Shown here one piece after another: positions 1-10,750 of a DNA stretch of 64,000 nucleotides. The DNA lies in assembly GCA_008704415.1 (NCBI GenBank), contig VXIS01000155.1, forward strand, positions 41,536 through 105,535. Reading direction: 5' to 3'. The notes beneath the pieces were generated by a model, which saw only the letters and a program-made list of their open reading frames with translations, ran no database searches and was not told the DNA's origin. Both the position numbers and the translations under genes were made by a program. How positions within the stretch are numbered: the stretch's first letter is position 1; the number at the start of each line of letters is the position of its first letter. The stretch comes from Sphaerosporella brunnea (taxonomy: Eukaryota > Ascomycota > Pezizomycetes > Pezizales > Pyronemataceae).

Positions 1-2690
1 TGGCTCACGCACCCGAACCCGTGGCGAAGTCACTGCTCCGCAACCTTATCTCTCTTCCTTATTGACGAGTAGATCCGGTATGTCTGTCAAATGGTACGAT
101 TAGGGGTATTCAATTTGACTGAAAACGGCACCATATATGGGTACCAGAATATGGACGTCTACTTTAATGATGGTCGGGGATCAATAAAGCTCCAAATACC
201 CCACCGATTATGGCCCTCCACATAATCGCGGCTCACATGCTAGCACTCACATCCACCGGAATCAGGCGACAAGAGGAAAGTTTCAGGAAACAAACTTTTA
301 CGGCGCATAATATGCTCAATTTTAGGCATATTTTATTGGGGGGTATTCAACTACAACTACTTACCTATTATGCTTATCGCTAATCGGTGACCCCTACTAT
401 ACGGTGCCGTTTTCAGCCAAATTGAATACCCCCTATTCCAATAAACAGAGTCAGTCTGCAACGCCCGTTTCTCCAGAGCATCCAGAAAACCAAACGTTGC
501 CCGTCAAAACCATGGTGAAGGAGACTGGAGAAATAAACACACAAACGATACATCTCAAGTTGTACGAGCTCGGAGCTAGCTAAGGCCAGGCTAGGGTTCG
601 CTAAAGTAGGTGTAGGTTAGAAATGTTATCCCCACTAGCAACTCGAAAGATAGTAATCATCATCATACCATGCATATATTATCGATCAACAGCGTCACAG
701 AGGACCCTGTCGACGTAGCCGTCTAAGACCTTGGATGGAAACGAGCCCGAATGGCCTTGATGAGAGGCCAGAGCACCTTCAAGAGGTGCCTATATCCCAA
801 CACAACTTTTAAATGGCACCAAACCACCACCACCTTTGCTCTTCTTAGGCCCAACCACACCAGCCACGGCAACGGTCTGGAGACGAAGTTTCCACTTCTT
901 GTCGCGTCAAAGCAGCCAGCAAGCCCACCCGGGCGGTTAAGGGCCGGCTATGGGCAAGCCTGTCTACTGCTCACTGCTTACGTTGCAGTTTTGGTGGGAG
1001 AGGGGAGTCCTGAGGCGAGGTGAGGTGTACGGCCTGCTGCGTGGACGCTCGACTTTATGCCAGCAGTTTATCTTGCAGCGAGAGCCTCACTGTATAGCAC
1101 TCGCGGTCGGAAGGGGGGAGTGATACTTGGTGAGCACAATGTGGTATTTGGTCGGCTTGTTGGGGTGGGGTTGTAAATGTTTCACTCGACGCTTGGGAGC
1201 GCACGCGGTGGATTTCCATCTTCAGCGCTTGCATGGCCCGAGAACTCGACGGAAAACCAGGTCGAAATCCCCCTTTCCGCACGTTTGGCAGAACACATCT
1301 TTGCTCTTGATATCTCGAGGTCTCCAGCACCCCCGACTGACCCATCCAGTGAGGAGAGCGAGCAGACTACTAGTACCATACGTATACTGTGGTGCGCGCG
1401 GTGATGGAATTCCCGGTGGCAATGGGCTGCAGGTGGGTAATCGCCGGCCAATAGAGGCTTGTGTATCGGCGGCGCTGATGTCCGCCCGTCTCGCCGCGCC
1501 TCTTCCGTCCCCACCAACCGTCTTGCCACCATTCGCAGCATGTCAGCAAAGGCTTTTAACAGCGACATCTATTGCTATATAGAGCAAATGAGCGAAATTC
1601 GAAAACCGGAGAATTTACCCCGCAGCGTGAGTGACGGCCTGTGAGCGCCCGAAAATCGAGCGATAGTTTGTTTGTTTAATCAATCATATTGTATTCGGCC
1701 GCTTGCGGCCATGACATACATAGAAGTGGAGGCAATGCTCGGAAATCCTACTGTGAGGCCGAGTCGAGCGATAGTCTGTGATCACGGTCGCGCGTCCAGC
1801 CAAAGCGGAGTTTCTGAGTACCCTCTGGCCATAGGATAAGCTTTAACCCCGGAGAGCTTTACCTGTTCAACGTGATCATGAGAAATAGCGTAGATAGTAG
1901 TGGTACTGGCTGGCTGGAAATCGGGTCACGTTGAGTGGGTTCTATTGGCCGCAGGCAACGTGAGTGTTCCAGCCAGATTTTTCCATCCAGCACCAAACAG
2001 CCAGCCACACGCTTTACTCAGCGAAATTTACTCCGCCCTGGAGGCCCACCCGACGCTCATCATGCCGCGAATTACCCGAAGAGCGCGGAAAATTTCTACC
2101 TATATAAACGCGGTGGAAAATTTTGAGGACTCACGATAGATGCTGTTTTTAATATTTGCGGTTTTTTTGGTGGCTTGTCGATTTTGCTGTCGCTGAGTTT
2201 TGGTTTCGTCACACATCAGCCAGCACGTTTGCACAAAAAGTCGCTCAGGGTCTGCAACCAGGCTGGAGCCTCCTACCTCCTATTGGATCTTTGGAACACT
2301 CGGTTCCCAGCCAGCCGGCCCTTTCAGCCTACCTTGAGTACCACTGGTATACTGTACGGTCGACTGGTCATCACGGGTGTCGTAGTGTTCCATTGTCATG
2401 AGAAGTTGCATAAGAGCAGTTCTGATCACGGCTGTTTAATTGTCGAATTGTTGTCGTCATGGGTGTTCGAAGTTACACGCCTTGACGCTTGACTGGAGGG
2501 CCCAAGCCGGGAGGCATAACCGTACCCGTACTCGTATTGCCACTGCGGACGGCGAATGGTCACCACAACGGGTGTTCACACCACAGTCATCAAGGCGAAG
2601 GGTTAGGGATCGCCAACCATGATGTCACCCAACGTCACAGCTCGAGTGTGAAGTACACCGACCGGACTGCCACCTACAACTAGCCTGGAA
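1..2690. other. Intergenic region without a supported gene
   Basis: Only short overlapping reading frames occur here on both strands, none with splice-consistent extension or a recognisable domain. The one clear structure is the inverted-repeat element at 103–433. The rest shows nothing that I can name. Confidence 0.6.
103..433. mobile_element. TA-flanked miniature inverted-repeat element (about 331 bp)
   Basis: The left end reads GGGGTATTCAATTTG and runs on to about position 135; the right end (about 402–433) is its reverse complement with one or two mismatches. Both ends are flanked by TA (101–102 and 434–435). A third copy of the GGGGTATTCAA motif lies inside near 340. There is no coding capacity. 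Terminal inverted repeats flanked by TA are typical of Tc1/mariner-type non-autonomous elements; the family assignment is inference. Confidence 0.75.
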
Positions 2691-3310
2691 ATGCCGCTAC
2701 GCCAAGAAACCGACCGCCAAATCAAAAGCCTGAGCGAGGATGGTGCGGAGATGGAGGCGGTGCATGAGGAAACCGGAGCGGAGAAGGACTCAGAGGAGGA
2801 GGACACTCAGGCTGACAGCGAGGATGAAGCGGATCGGCAAGAGAGCTGTATGGCCGGTGCGTCACGCAAAGCCCCCAGGCCGAGATCCAAGCCAAGGGCA
2901 AGAACCAGTTCCCGCTACAGCACGCCGCCGAAAGCACCGGGCAGGGACCGGCAATAGTAAATTCAGAAGAGCTGCCTCCACTTGCGCCGCTGCAGGAAAT
3001 CCATCCGCTGACTGAAACTGTGGATCCACGCCCTGGAAAGCTCAAGCGAAAGTGGTGGGACCACTCCCGGGCCGAGTCCGGACAAGAGCAGCGGCCTGGA
3101 CTCAAGAAAAGGAAGGCTACCAGCCGGGAGGATCGCCTTGAGGCCTTAGACTCATTGACGGAGGGATTTTCAGGGAAGGCAGAAACATTTTGGAAGACGA
3201 AGGCGTTCTGCACGATAAGGAGCTCCTCACGCAACGACCGATAGATTGTTTCCTGAAATAGCTACGATTATCTTTCCAGGCTGGGAAGTTCAGCGCGTCT
3301 CGATAAAACA
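2691..3310 (+). other. Unresolved stretch with charged reading frames
   Basis: Two overlapping plus-strand frames (2691–2957, acidic Glu/Asp-rich; 3020–3244, Lys/Arg-rich) look more biased than random sequence but do not join by clear splice sites and match nothing I recognise. They lie directly upstream of the repeat copy at 3312 and could be decayed transposon coding sequence. No gene is called. Confidence 0.25.
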
Positions 3311-3311
3311 C

Positions 3312-3660
3312 CTGCGGTGGCGGTCAGTTGCGAAGTTGTTCCGAGAGGAGAACGCTATCTCTGCTATCTTGCAGTTTCTGGGAGATACCAAGGTCGGTCA
3401 AGGGGTGAATGTTGCTCCGGAGGAGGAGGATGAGGAGTGATCGAGGCCTGATGGCGATTTCGATGGCTATTCTACGTTTGGGGCCAGTCTCTTTCCTTTG
3501 TTTGTTTCTCACTCTACCTTTTCGTTTCTTTCCAATTGACATTTTAGGTGGCCGCATAAGATAATTTCAAAAAGGCAGCGGACAGGATATTTGGGGTCGG
3601 GGGGCAGCGAGGGGTCTGCCATAATCTTCTTAGGTTGCATGCAGACAATAAATATAATTA
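3312..3660 (+). repeat. Diverged dispersed repeat, copy 1 (possible non-LTR retrotransposon 3' end)
   Basis: This stretch aligns by eye with 13545–13895. Shared blocks include a frame encoding SVA-K/E-LFREE followed by ILQFL-x-DT-x-VGQ, a middle pyrimidine-rich part, the block GGTGGCCGCA, and an end block GCAGACAATAAA (GCATACAGACAATAAA in copy 2). In copy 1 the peptide frame stays open to a stop at 3438–3440. A short conserved C-terminus, a 3' UTR-like tail and a common 3' boundary suggest 5'-truncated non-LTR retrotransposon copies; that classification is inference. Confidence 0.5.
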
Positions 3661-4984
3661 CACATACGATAGGTCGCAAACTTTGGTTGCAAGCACCATT
3701 GTGCAAGTGTTCTTGCCTCGATACGCTATTGCAACTATGAAGAGGTGGCGCGGAGAATTCCTGAGAGCAAGCGGAAAGACTTCAAGGACCTGGTTGAAGA
3801 CCTGAAGATATGTCTATATGGTACTGCTCTTCACCACAAAATTGGCCCCTCCGCTAAACAAAACATAGACAACAGAAGTACAGAAGTGCTCAAATGCCAT
3901 GGGAGTGAGTACAAGGTATGCTGCTACATGTTCGACTTGTATCTACTCGAAGCAAGTTGCTCTAAGCTAGAAGTTCGTGGCTCTGGCGGCAAGATATTTC
4001 CGTGGGCGCTTCCGGCGTTGGAGGCAGATCCTACCGTTTGCCAGCACCTCTGGAAGGATGTTCAGGAGACAGCAACTCTAATGCTAAAGTCGGGTGTAGA
4101 GAAAGAGTCTTTAGACTCCAATCAGCCGTTTTTCGCGAGAATGCCAAACGCTTCGAGTGAGACACATGTTGACGTAGAAATGTAGGGGCGTATAGCGGCG
4201 GTGTACGGAGGTATCATCATCACCGATGGTATACCAAGGACCTGCTCAAGGGCAAGTCCGCCCTCTTCGCAGCTGGACGTCCGGCGCAGACTGTGCGTGA
4301 TGATGTCGACAACCACGGTCAGCCAGCTGCCTCTATCGGAGCTGGAAAGCCTCTCTGACGCACATTTCTTGAAAGCAAACATACACGCATGCATGGCCCA
4401 CTCCAAGGCGCAGAGGAGTCCAGTATCACACATTACCTTCTAGGCAGCAATCATGGCAAAGTTTGCTGCTATCACGCGGGGATATGCGGAATTCGATGCA
4501 GCCGGCCACGGATTTGACCAGTTGCAGCCGAAAACAAGTGGCGAGTTCTGAAAAATCAAGATAACTGCGACTGCACATCAAACCTGTGCGTTTGGCCACG
4601 TCAAAATGTAAAACACCGTGGGGCGGCGCAGACCAATGAAACACGGTTGCAAGCGCGGGGAACGCGAACGCGAACTCAGCTGAATACGAGGAGGGACGGG
4701 CCGCAGCAGCCTGCAGGATCGGTATGTATGCAGTCCACATTCCTCACAAGAAAGTTAGGCAACCAATCAAATGCTGATAGCGGCCCCTCCGCCAGAGAAT
4801 CTGCTCTTTAAGCCCCACCCTCCTCCTTCTTCTTCTTCTTATTCTTCTTCTCACCCATCAGCCCTCCAGCTCCGTCACAAACATTCCATCACCGAGCTAC
4901 AGCGATTCCCATACCCACACCCTTGGCGACTATCTTCTCGCCCTAATCCTATTTGTCTCCCTCGTTGTCCACGTTAAACACCTA
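3661..4984. other. Intergenic region upstream of the GTPase gene
   Basis: A 441-base open frame at 3745–4185 (+) has no ATG start and no recognised domain, so it is not called. About 4820–4980 is pyrimidine-rich (repeated TCTTC units), as is usual for fungal promoters and 5' leaders, and probably serves the gene starting at 4985. Confidence 0.5.
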
Positions 4985-6433
4985 ATGGGAGGCGGCGTCA
5001 AAGATTTTGAGCCAGAACCCGAAGACCACGTTTTCAGGCGACATCAAGAGGAACTCGAAGCAGCCCGTGAAGCTGAGCGTCTTGCTCGTGAGCGGGAGCT
5101 TGAGGCGCAGAGACGACAGGCCCAGCTAGAGGCGGCGCAGAGGGAGGCAGAAGCCCGGGCAGCCGAAGCCCAGCGACGTGCCGCCGAAGCACAGCAAAAG
5201 GCGGAGGAGGAGAGAAGACGGGCGGAAATGAGGGCGGAGGAACAGCGGATCCAGGCCGAGCAGGCTCAGAGGAGGGCTGAGGAGCAGTTGGCTGAGTCGC
5301 AGAGACAGGCCCAGGCCCAGGCCCAGGCTGCTGATGAGTCTCAACGGAAACTGGAGGAGGCACGAAGGAAGGCCGAAGCCCAGGCCGCCGAAGCGCAACG
5401 CCTAGCGGATGCGGCGACACGAAAGGCGGAGGAGGAAGCCGCGCGGGCGGAAGCCGCGGCTCGTCAAGCCAGGGAAGATAGAGAGAGCCACGAAGCGGCT
5501 GCCAGAGCGGCTGCGGAAGAGCGGGAGAAGCTGCAGTCCCTCGTCCAGAACCTCAGTGCCGGTATCGAGCCGGAATATTACCCCACCGAGGAAGAGGTAG
5601 CAGAAGCCGAGAAGAGGATCCAATACAGAAAAGAGAATCTACACTTTGCTGTTGCCGGAACAACCGGTACCGGAAAAAGCTCGCTAATCAACGCCTTTCG
5701 AAGGCTCCGAGACTACGACGTCAAAAAAGGTGCTGCCCGCACAGGCACCTCCGAGACAACCAAAGGGATCGGACGTTATCCTGACCCTGACCCCGAGTTA
5801 CCGCGCCGAAGATTCATCTGGTACGATTTGCCTGGTGCCGGCTCTCAGGATATCGACGACTGGGAGTACTTCAAGAAACAACAGCTGTTTGTTTTCGACC
5901 TGGTTATTGTGGTCATCAGCGGACGTTTCAGGAAGTGCGATGCCATCCTCCTTCAGCACTGCACCCGCCTGGATGTCCCAACGTTTCTGGTGAGGAGTAA
6001 ATCCGATCAGGAAATCGCCGCGATCCACAAGCAAATGGAACAGGAAGATAATCCTGATTCAAGCGATGACGAGGACTCCGATGATGACAGTCCCGTCACG
6101 ATTCACTCGGAGCCCCCAAAGAACTACTACCGGGAGGCCCGCAAGAAATACATCTCCGAGGCTCGCCAAAATTCCCGCGAAGAGCTCGCCAAGGCCGGAA
6201 TCCCCGATCAGCATCTTTATCTGGTCACCAACGAGGGCATTCATCTTGTCTCCAAGTACTTGGGCAAGAAGGACATATCGAGTCTGCGCAAGGCGACTAA
6301 GGCTACCTACGAGCGTTTGATTGACGAGGAGGCGCTGGTGCGAGATTTGTTGCATGCTGCCTACAAGCGCCGGTACAGTAGCAGACTTCAGGCAGTACCT
6401 CAGCCAGCACCAGCAGCCAGCAGCAGCAGGTAA
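4985..6433 (+). CDS. IRG-like (immunity-related) GTPase with N-terminal coiled coil
   Basis: Single-exon protein of 482 residues. Residues about 10–190 are a nearly uninterrupted Ala/Glu/Arg/Gln-rich heptad-like helix, predicted as a long coiled coil. A GTPase domain follows: the P-loop GTTGTGKSS lies at about residues 225–233, the switch II motif DLPGAGS starts at residue 281, and RSKSD at about 337–341 stands in for the T/N-K-x-D base-recognition motif. The context around these motifs (WYDLPG, FDLVIVVISGRF, VPTFLVRSKSD) resembles animal p47 immunity-related GTPases more than septins, dynamins or Ras. An acidic Asp/Ser insert lies near 360–371. There is no signal peptide or membrane segment. 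IRG proteins typically act on membranes; here the cellular role is unknown. The gene is convergent with the membrane protein at 6810–7797. The family call is fairly firm, the function open. Confidence 0.8.
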   Translation: MGGGVKDFEPEPEDHVFRRHQEELEAAREAERLARERELEAQRRQAQLEAAQREAEARAAEAQRRAAEAQQKAEEERRRAEMRAEEQRIQAEQAQRRAEEQLAESQRQAQAQAQAADESQRKLEEARRKAEAQAAEAQRLADAATRKAEEEAARAEAAARQAREDRESHEAAARAAAEEREKLQSLVQNLSAGIEPEYYPTEEEVAEAEKRIQYRKENLHFAVAGTTGTGKSSLINAFRRLRDYDVKKGAARTGTSETTKGIGRYPDPDPELPRRRFIWYDLPGAGSQDIDDWEYFKKQQLFVFDLVIVVISGRFRKCDAILLQHCTRLDVPTFLVRSKSDQEIAAIHKQMEQEDNPDSSDDEDSDDDSPVTIHSEPPKNYYREARKKYISEARQNSREELAKAGIPDQHLYLVTNEGIHLVSKYLGKKDISSLRKATKATYERLIDEEALVRDLLHAAYKRRYSSRLQAVPQPAPAASSSR

Positions 6434-6809
6434 TTCTTCGGGATGTGGTTTTTTGCCATGTCGGTCGTCGTACCCTGATTCTCAGGAGGCTTTTGTTTGT
6501 CTTATTTCTTGTTCCCTCTCTTTTGTTGTCGGGTGGCTTGGATGCTGGATGATGGTTTTCGTTTCCATTTTCATTTTCATTTTCATTTTCAACTTTTTAC
6601 GATCTCTCTTTTTTTTATCAGGCCCCAGTAGCTTTTACGGACATGAGGGGTTATGTGTGCTGTTCTTTTCGCTTTTTCGCTGGGTCATGTTATTCATCAT
6701 TCCTGTAGCAAATGGATAGCAAATGCAAGTTCATTTTTATGAAGTATTACTGTCGACAGGAGAAATGAGGAACCACCAAAAACGCCAAACCCAGATATCC
6801 AGGAAAAAA

Positions 6810-7797
6810 TTACAGCCCAACACGATCCAACACTTTTTGCCAGCCCGTGATCGCCTTAAACCCCTCTTTGACTGTAGCCTTTGGCTTCTTCGGCCTATCG
6901 CCGCGATAAAACATATCGAACAGAATGGTAGCCAGAATCAACGCCTGAAACACCAAAGCCACGACCATCATCCATCTAGAAGCGACCTAGGTAACAACAT
7001 CTCGTCAACCCTCCTCCTCCATCAAGTAATCGTGAAAAACTCACCAGCTCTCCGCACAGAAACGGGAAATCAACCACCTCATCCCAATGCAAATCCTTCG
7101 CCTCACAGGTCCAAACCAATGTCGGCTTCATCGCGACTTCGTACGCCCCGATCGCAGAGGCAAGTACGCTGATACAAACGCCCGTGGCCACAAGCGCGAA
7201 GGACTTCAGCAGCGCGGCGTCAAGCCTCCTCACGCGGGGCTTATAGCTGGCTATAAAGAAGCCCAGGTCGCCCGCAAAAGCCACCACGGCAGCCGCAAGC
7301 TGCACGCGCGTGGTCACAAAGCTCACGTTCTGGGGCCAGAGCAGCGACCCGTCGTGGTGGCTGTGCGCGTGCTTCGTCATCTCGTACGTATACAGCACCG
7401 AGCCCAGCGCGCCCAGCGTCGTCCCGGAGGCGATCAGGGAGACGATGCGGAAGACGAGGCGCAGGCGATGGTTTAGTTGCGCTTTGTTGAGCTCTGTAAG
7501 GCTGGTTTTGAGGGTTGTGAGGAAACTCCGTTTGCGGTAGCGGAGACGCTGGCATCGTCGTCGTCGTCGCCGGCGCGGCTTGGGGATCGGTGGTGGCGGT
7601 GTGGCTACGAGGGGGCTGGAGAGCTCTTCTTCGAAGGCGGCCTGTGGATCTGCTTCTTCTTCTTCTTCTTCGTCCCCTTCCTCGGCTTCTTCTTCCTCGT
7701 CATCGGAGGAGGAGGAGAATTCTTCGGCGAGGCAGCTGGGGCTGTCGCGGAGCTGCGAGATCTCGACGAGCCCGCCGGTGGGGTCTATAAGTGTCAT
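6810..7797 (-). CDS. Four-helix integral membrane protein, function unknown
   Basis: Two exons (7797–7045 and 6986–6810) joined across a 58-bp GTGAGT…TAG intron give 309 residues. Without splicing the frame would end early in intron sequence; with it the fourth hydrophobic segment is restored. The N-terminus (1–90) is cytosol-like: Asp/Glu tract at about 33–49, a Pro run, then a strongly basic stretch at about 75–90. Hydrophobic segments lie at about 113–137, 165–184, 196–220 and 256–278, with a His-rich loop (HAHSHH) after the first. The pattern recalls four-spanning fungal plasma-membrane or tetraspan-like proteins, but I recognise no specific family. The 3' ends of this gene and the GTPase gene are 376 bp apart. 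Confidence 0.75.
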
Positions 7798-9614
7798 TGT
7801 TGTGGAATTGAGGGCAAATCGCGCATGCCTTGGGTCTGGGCGAGAAAGAGGCCTTAAGTATCAACTGCGGGCATTCCCACCCACCCACCCACCCCGCAGC
7901 GCTGTCAGACATTTGCGTTCAGCCCTATCGACTGTTTAGAGTGCTGATTGGCCCCCCCTGCACGCCAATGCAAGTGACCCCCATTGTGGCTGGCCCCCCC
8001 CCCCCTACATATGGCAACGCAGAGTACGGGAATAGTGGCACATTGAGACTGAAGAGTGGCTGTGCTTCAAACATTTCGCCTCTCCCTCCGCTGACTACAT
8101 GCTGGGTATTGTAATACAGGTCAGCAATGGTTGGGGGGTCGTTTCACGGCAATGGTACCCGCTTCCACACAGCCAAGAAGTTGAGCAATAGAATCTTGTC
8201 ATACCAAAAGGCTGTAACTATTCAAAGCATACGATATCGATCAGCCACAGCAGCCGGAGCCGCAGCCGCCTCTTGCAGGTCGAAAGAAAAAAAATGCATT
8301 TTTTTTTCTGGCTTTAGCTCATGTGGCTCTGATCATGAGCTATGGCTCGATCATACAGGACGATCGAGAGGCCGCTTTGTAGCTCAATGCCAACGCACCA
8401 GAAGAGACTCAAGTATGGTATGGTATGTAGATCGTTGACCACTTTTGTGGTAGAAGTAAAAAGTGGAAATACTTAGGAGGAGGTAGTGATCACAGAATAT
8501 CACTCGATGCTGGCACTGGTAGGGGCTTTTGTGGTCACGGCTGGAAGAAGGTCGAGAGAAAGAAGCGCAGGCGGCCCTCGGGCCGTACTGCGGCACAGTC
8601 AGCCGGGAAAAGCGTCCCGTTCTGGGCCCAAGTGGCCGGTGACGGAGCCGTGTGCTTCAACTTCTACATAGGAGGAGGAGCGGGCAACACCAAGCCACGC
8701 ACGGCGCGCAGACCCCAGGGGGGCAAAAAGAAGGAGAAGGGGAAGGGGAAGGGGAAGGAGAAGGAGCAGCGGGCTCCTAGGGTGTAGGGCAGTGGGAGGT
8801 GGTTACAGTCTTTTCCGCCGTTTGTGGTGTAATTTGCTTTTATGTATTTCTTTTGTATGGGGAGCCCCAACAGACGGGTAAAACCGTGGGGACAGGATAC
8901 CAGGTTTCTTTTGTCCCTCCGTCATAGGCCCTTGGCCTCACTCCGATTCGCAAGATAGGAGGCACTCGGGCTAACGCCCTCGTGTACGTAGTATGATTTA
9001 AAACAAAACAAAACAAAAGGCTGTAGACGGTGCGACATGTCCAAACCACCCTCCCGCGGCGCATACGTGATCTCCTGGCTGAGCTTGGAGTAAATAGCTG
9101 GCCGTTTTCTCAAAGTTTGCCCTTGTGTCCGCCTTAGTGGGCTTGAGTACTGCTCTGCCCAGCTACGGTGCCCACCTTGGGTAAGTACCATTTCTCCGAG
9201 GGATAACGTGGTCATCACGACCACAGATAGAAATGGTTGGTGACTTTTGCTGAGGTTTTCATAGCAGAGTCCACCATATGAGCAGTGTTATGAGTACTCA
9301 TAGGCTCAGCTGCTGCAGACAACCCACTGCATCCCTCTCGGCACGTTAGAGAAACAACGAATTTGGCTAATCACAACTTGGAAGCTGGAAGCTCTGTGGC
9401 GGATAGATCTCCAGACTGTACATGGGCAGTCGCTGTATAAAAACCGCATTTCTGGTAGCCAGTGTTGTAGCATAAATGAACGATAATTTCAAAGGACTAT
9501 CTAAACAAGGCCAACAAAAACTGACAAATACAACAAACTTAGAGACAACAAACCAATAAAAGCAAAAATAGCACAACATTAACGAATATTCCACATCCCC
9601 CACAAATCCACAGA
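7798..9614. other. Long intergenic region
   Basis: No supported gene. A purine-rich GGAGAAGGGGAAGGGG tract lies at about 8727–8766, and a plus-strand frame without ATG is open from about 8430 to 8784, ending in a Lys/Gly-rich peptide. C-runs occur near 7990. Nothing else stands out. Confidence 0.5.
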
Positions 9615-10750
9615 TTAGCGATACGTTGAATCCTTTCCCTTGTGTGACGGGGACGCTTGATAACCTAGTTCAATGGGCGACTCTCCCCGCTGACTCCTCC
9701 AAAAGTTGGTAGACTCCAAGGTTTCAGCCTCAAACAACCAACTCCACTTTTCCACAAAAGCAGCCGTCCACTCCCACGACCGTTCATCCCATGCTTTCTT
9801 CCCCCACACGACGAGACCCCATTCAATATCGTGACACAGCTCCTCCTGATCCAGCGGGAACGACTCGCTATCCATCGCCCCCAGAAGCCGATCCCGAATC
9901 CCTTTCGACGGAATGATATCGATATACGGCAGATGATCTACCTCGAGCTGACTTTGTGTTGGAAAAAGATTTGGCGCATAAATTGCCAGGCTCGAGACCA
10001 GCCGCTGGAAATCCGCATATCTTGTAGAAAACCCGGGCCGAAAAGGGGAGCGTGCGATACCTGCTTGGTATTGTCCCAAATCGATGCAAAGAACCTTGAG
10101 GTTGGCCTCGACGGCGTTCCGGACGGGGACTATTGACAGAGTGAGGTATGGTGTCATATTCTCTTGGATTTCTTCAGCACAATGCTGAATGTATCCTACA
10201 GCGGACAAGGACTGAGGCTCAGAACGGGGCGGTTGCTTTCTTGATGCACTATGTGGTCGCCGTTCCGGACTGTACCGTAGTGCAGTGGCTCCCACTGATC
10301 CCGTGGGGCTCCGGGAAGGGGTACTTCCCATGCGCGTGTTGAGCATTGTGGCGATAGGGTACGAGATGGCCAAGCCAGACCAGTTGTTGGGAGTATCAAA
10401 AGCTCCGCTTACACGCATGGACTCAATATTGACTTCCGGAAGCTCAGGATGTTCAACGTAGAAGCCGGTCAGTTTTTGCTCCAAATCATAGAGACGTTGC
10501 TTCTGTTTCTGACCTGTTGGATTGAGTTCAGATCAGTATAAGAGTACAAAGTTCCGAAAGGGCTATTCTCACGGTACGCCCTTTGGGCAACTCGATTTTG
10601 GATCCTCCTTCTCTCTTGCCGATTGGTGGTTGAAGCCAATTCGCGCTCCTCCTCTTCAGTCAAGAATTTTCGCTGATGCGGCCCCTCCTCGGAGGAGCTA
10701 GAAGAGCTGGAGGTTTGAGGGCGAGTTGGGGGACTTGGCGATGACTCCAT
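9615..10750 (-). CDS. bZIP transcription factor with DUF3425 domain
   Basis: Exon 1 (10750–10573) and exon 2 (10513–9615) join across a 59-bp GTGAGA…CAG intron to give 358 residues. The intron interrupts the basic region: NRVAQRAYR is completed by QKQKQR after splicing, followed by a short leucine-zipper-like helix. The NRxAQRAYR signature is that of AP-1/Yap-type fungal bZIP proteins. The C-terminal half has the DUF3425 pattern (HLPYIDIIP, RDRLL, a WGLVVWG segment and repeated W-x-W near the end), common in fungal stress or secondary-metabolism regulators. The start codon at 10750 is preferred because the upstream frame looks non-coding. It probably binds TTACTAA-like DNA sites as a dimer in the nucleus; targets are unknown. 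No biosynthetic cluster is adjacent. Confidence 0.85.

Noticed and set aside
2340..2492. FHCHEKLH motif resembling multicopper oxidase copper ligands
   Set aside because: None of the other cupredoxin motifs of a multicopper oxidase occur nearby, so the match is probably chance.
3745..4185. 146-codon plus-strand frame
   Set aside because: It lacks an in-frame ATG and any recognisable motif; no splice site gives it a plausible start.
8430..8784. Open frame ending in a Lys/Gly-rich peptide
   Set aside because: No ATG, no joining exon, and the end is purine-rich simple sequence.
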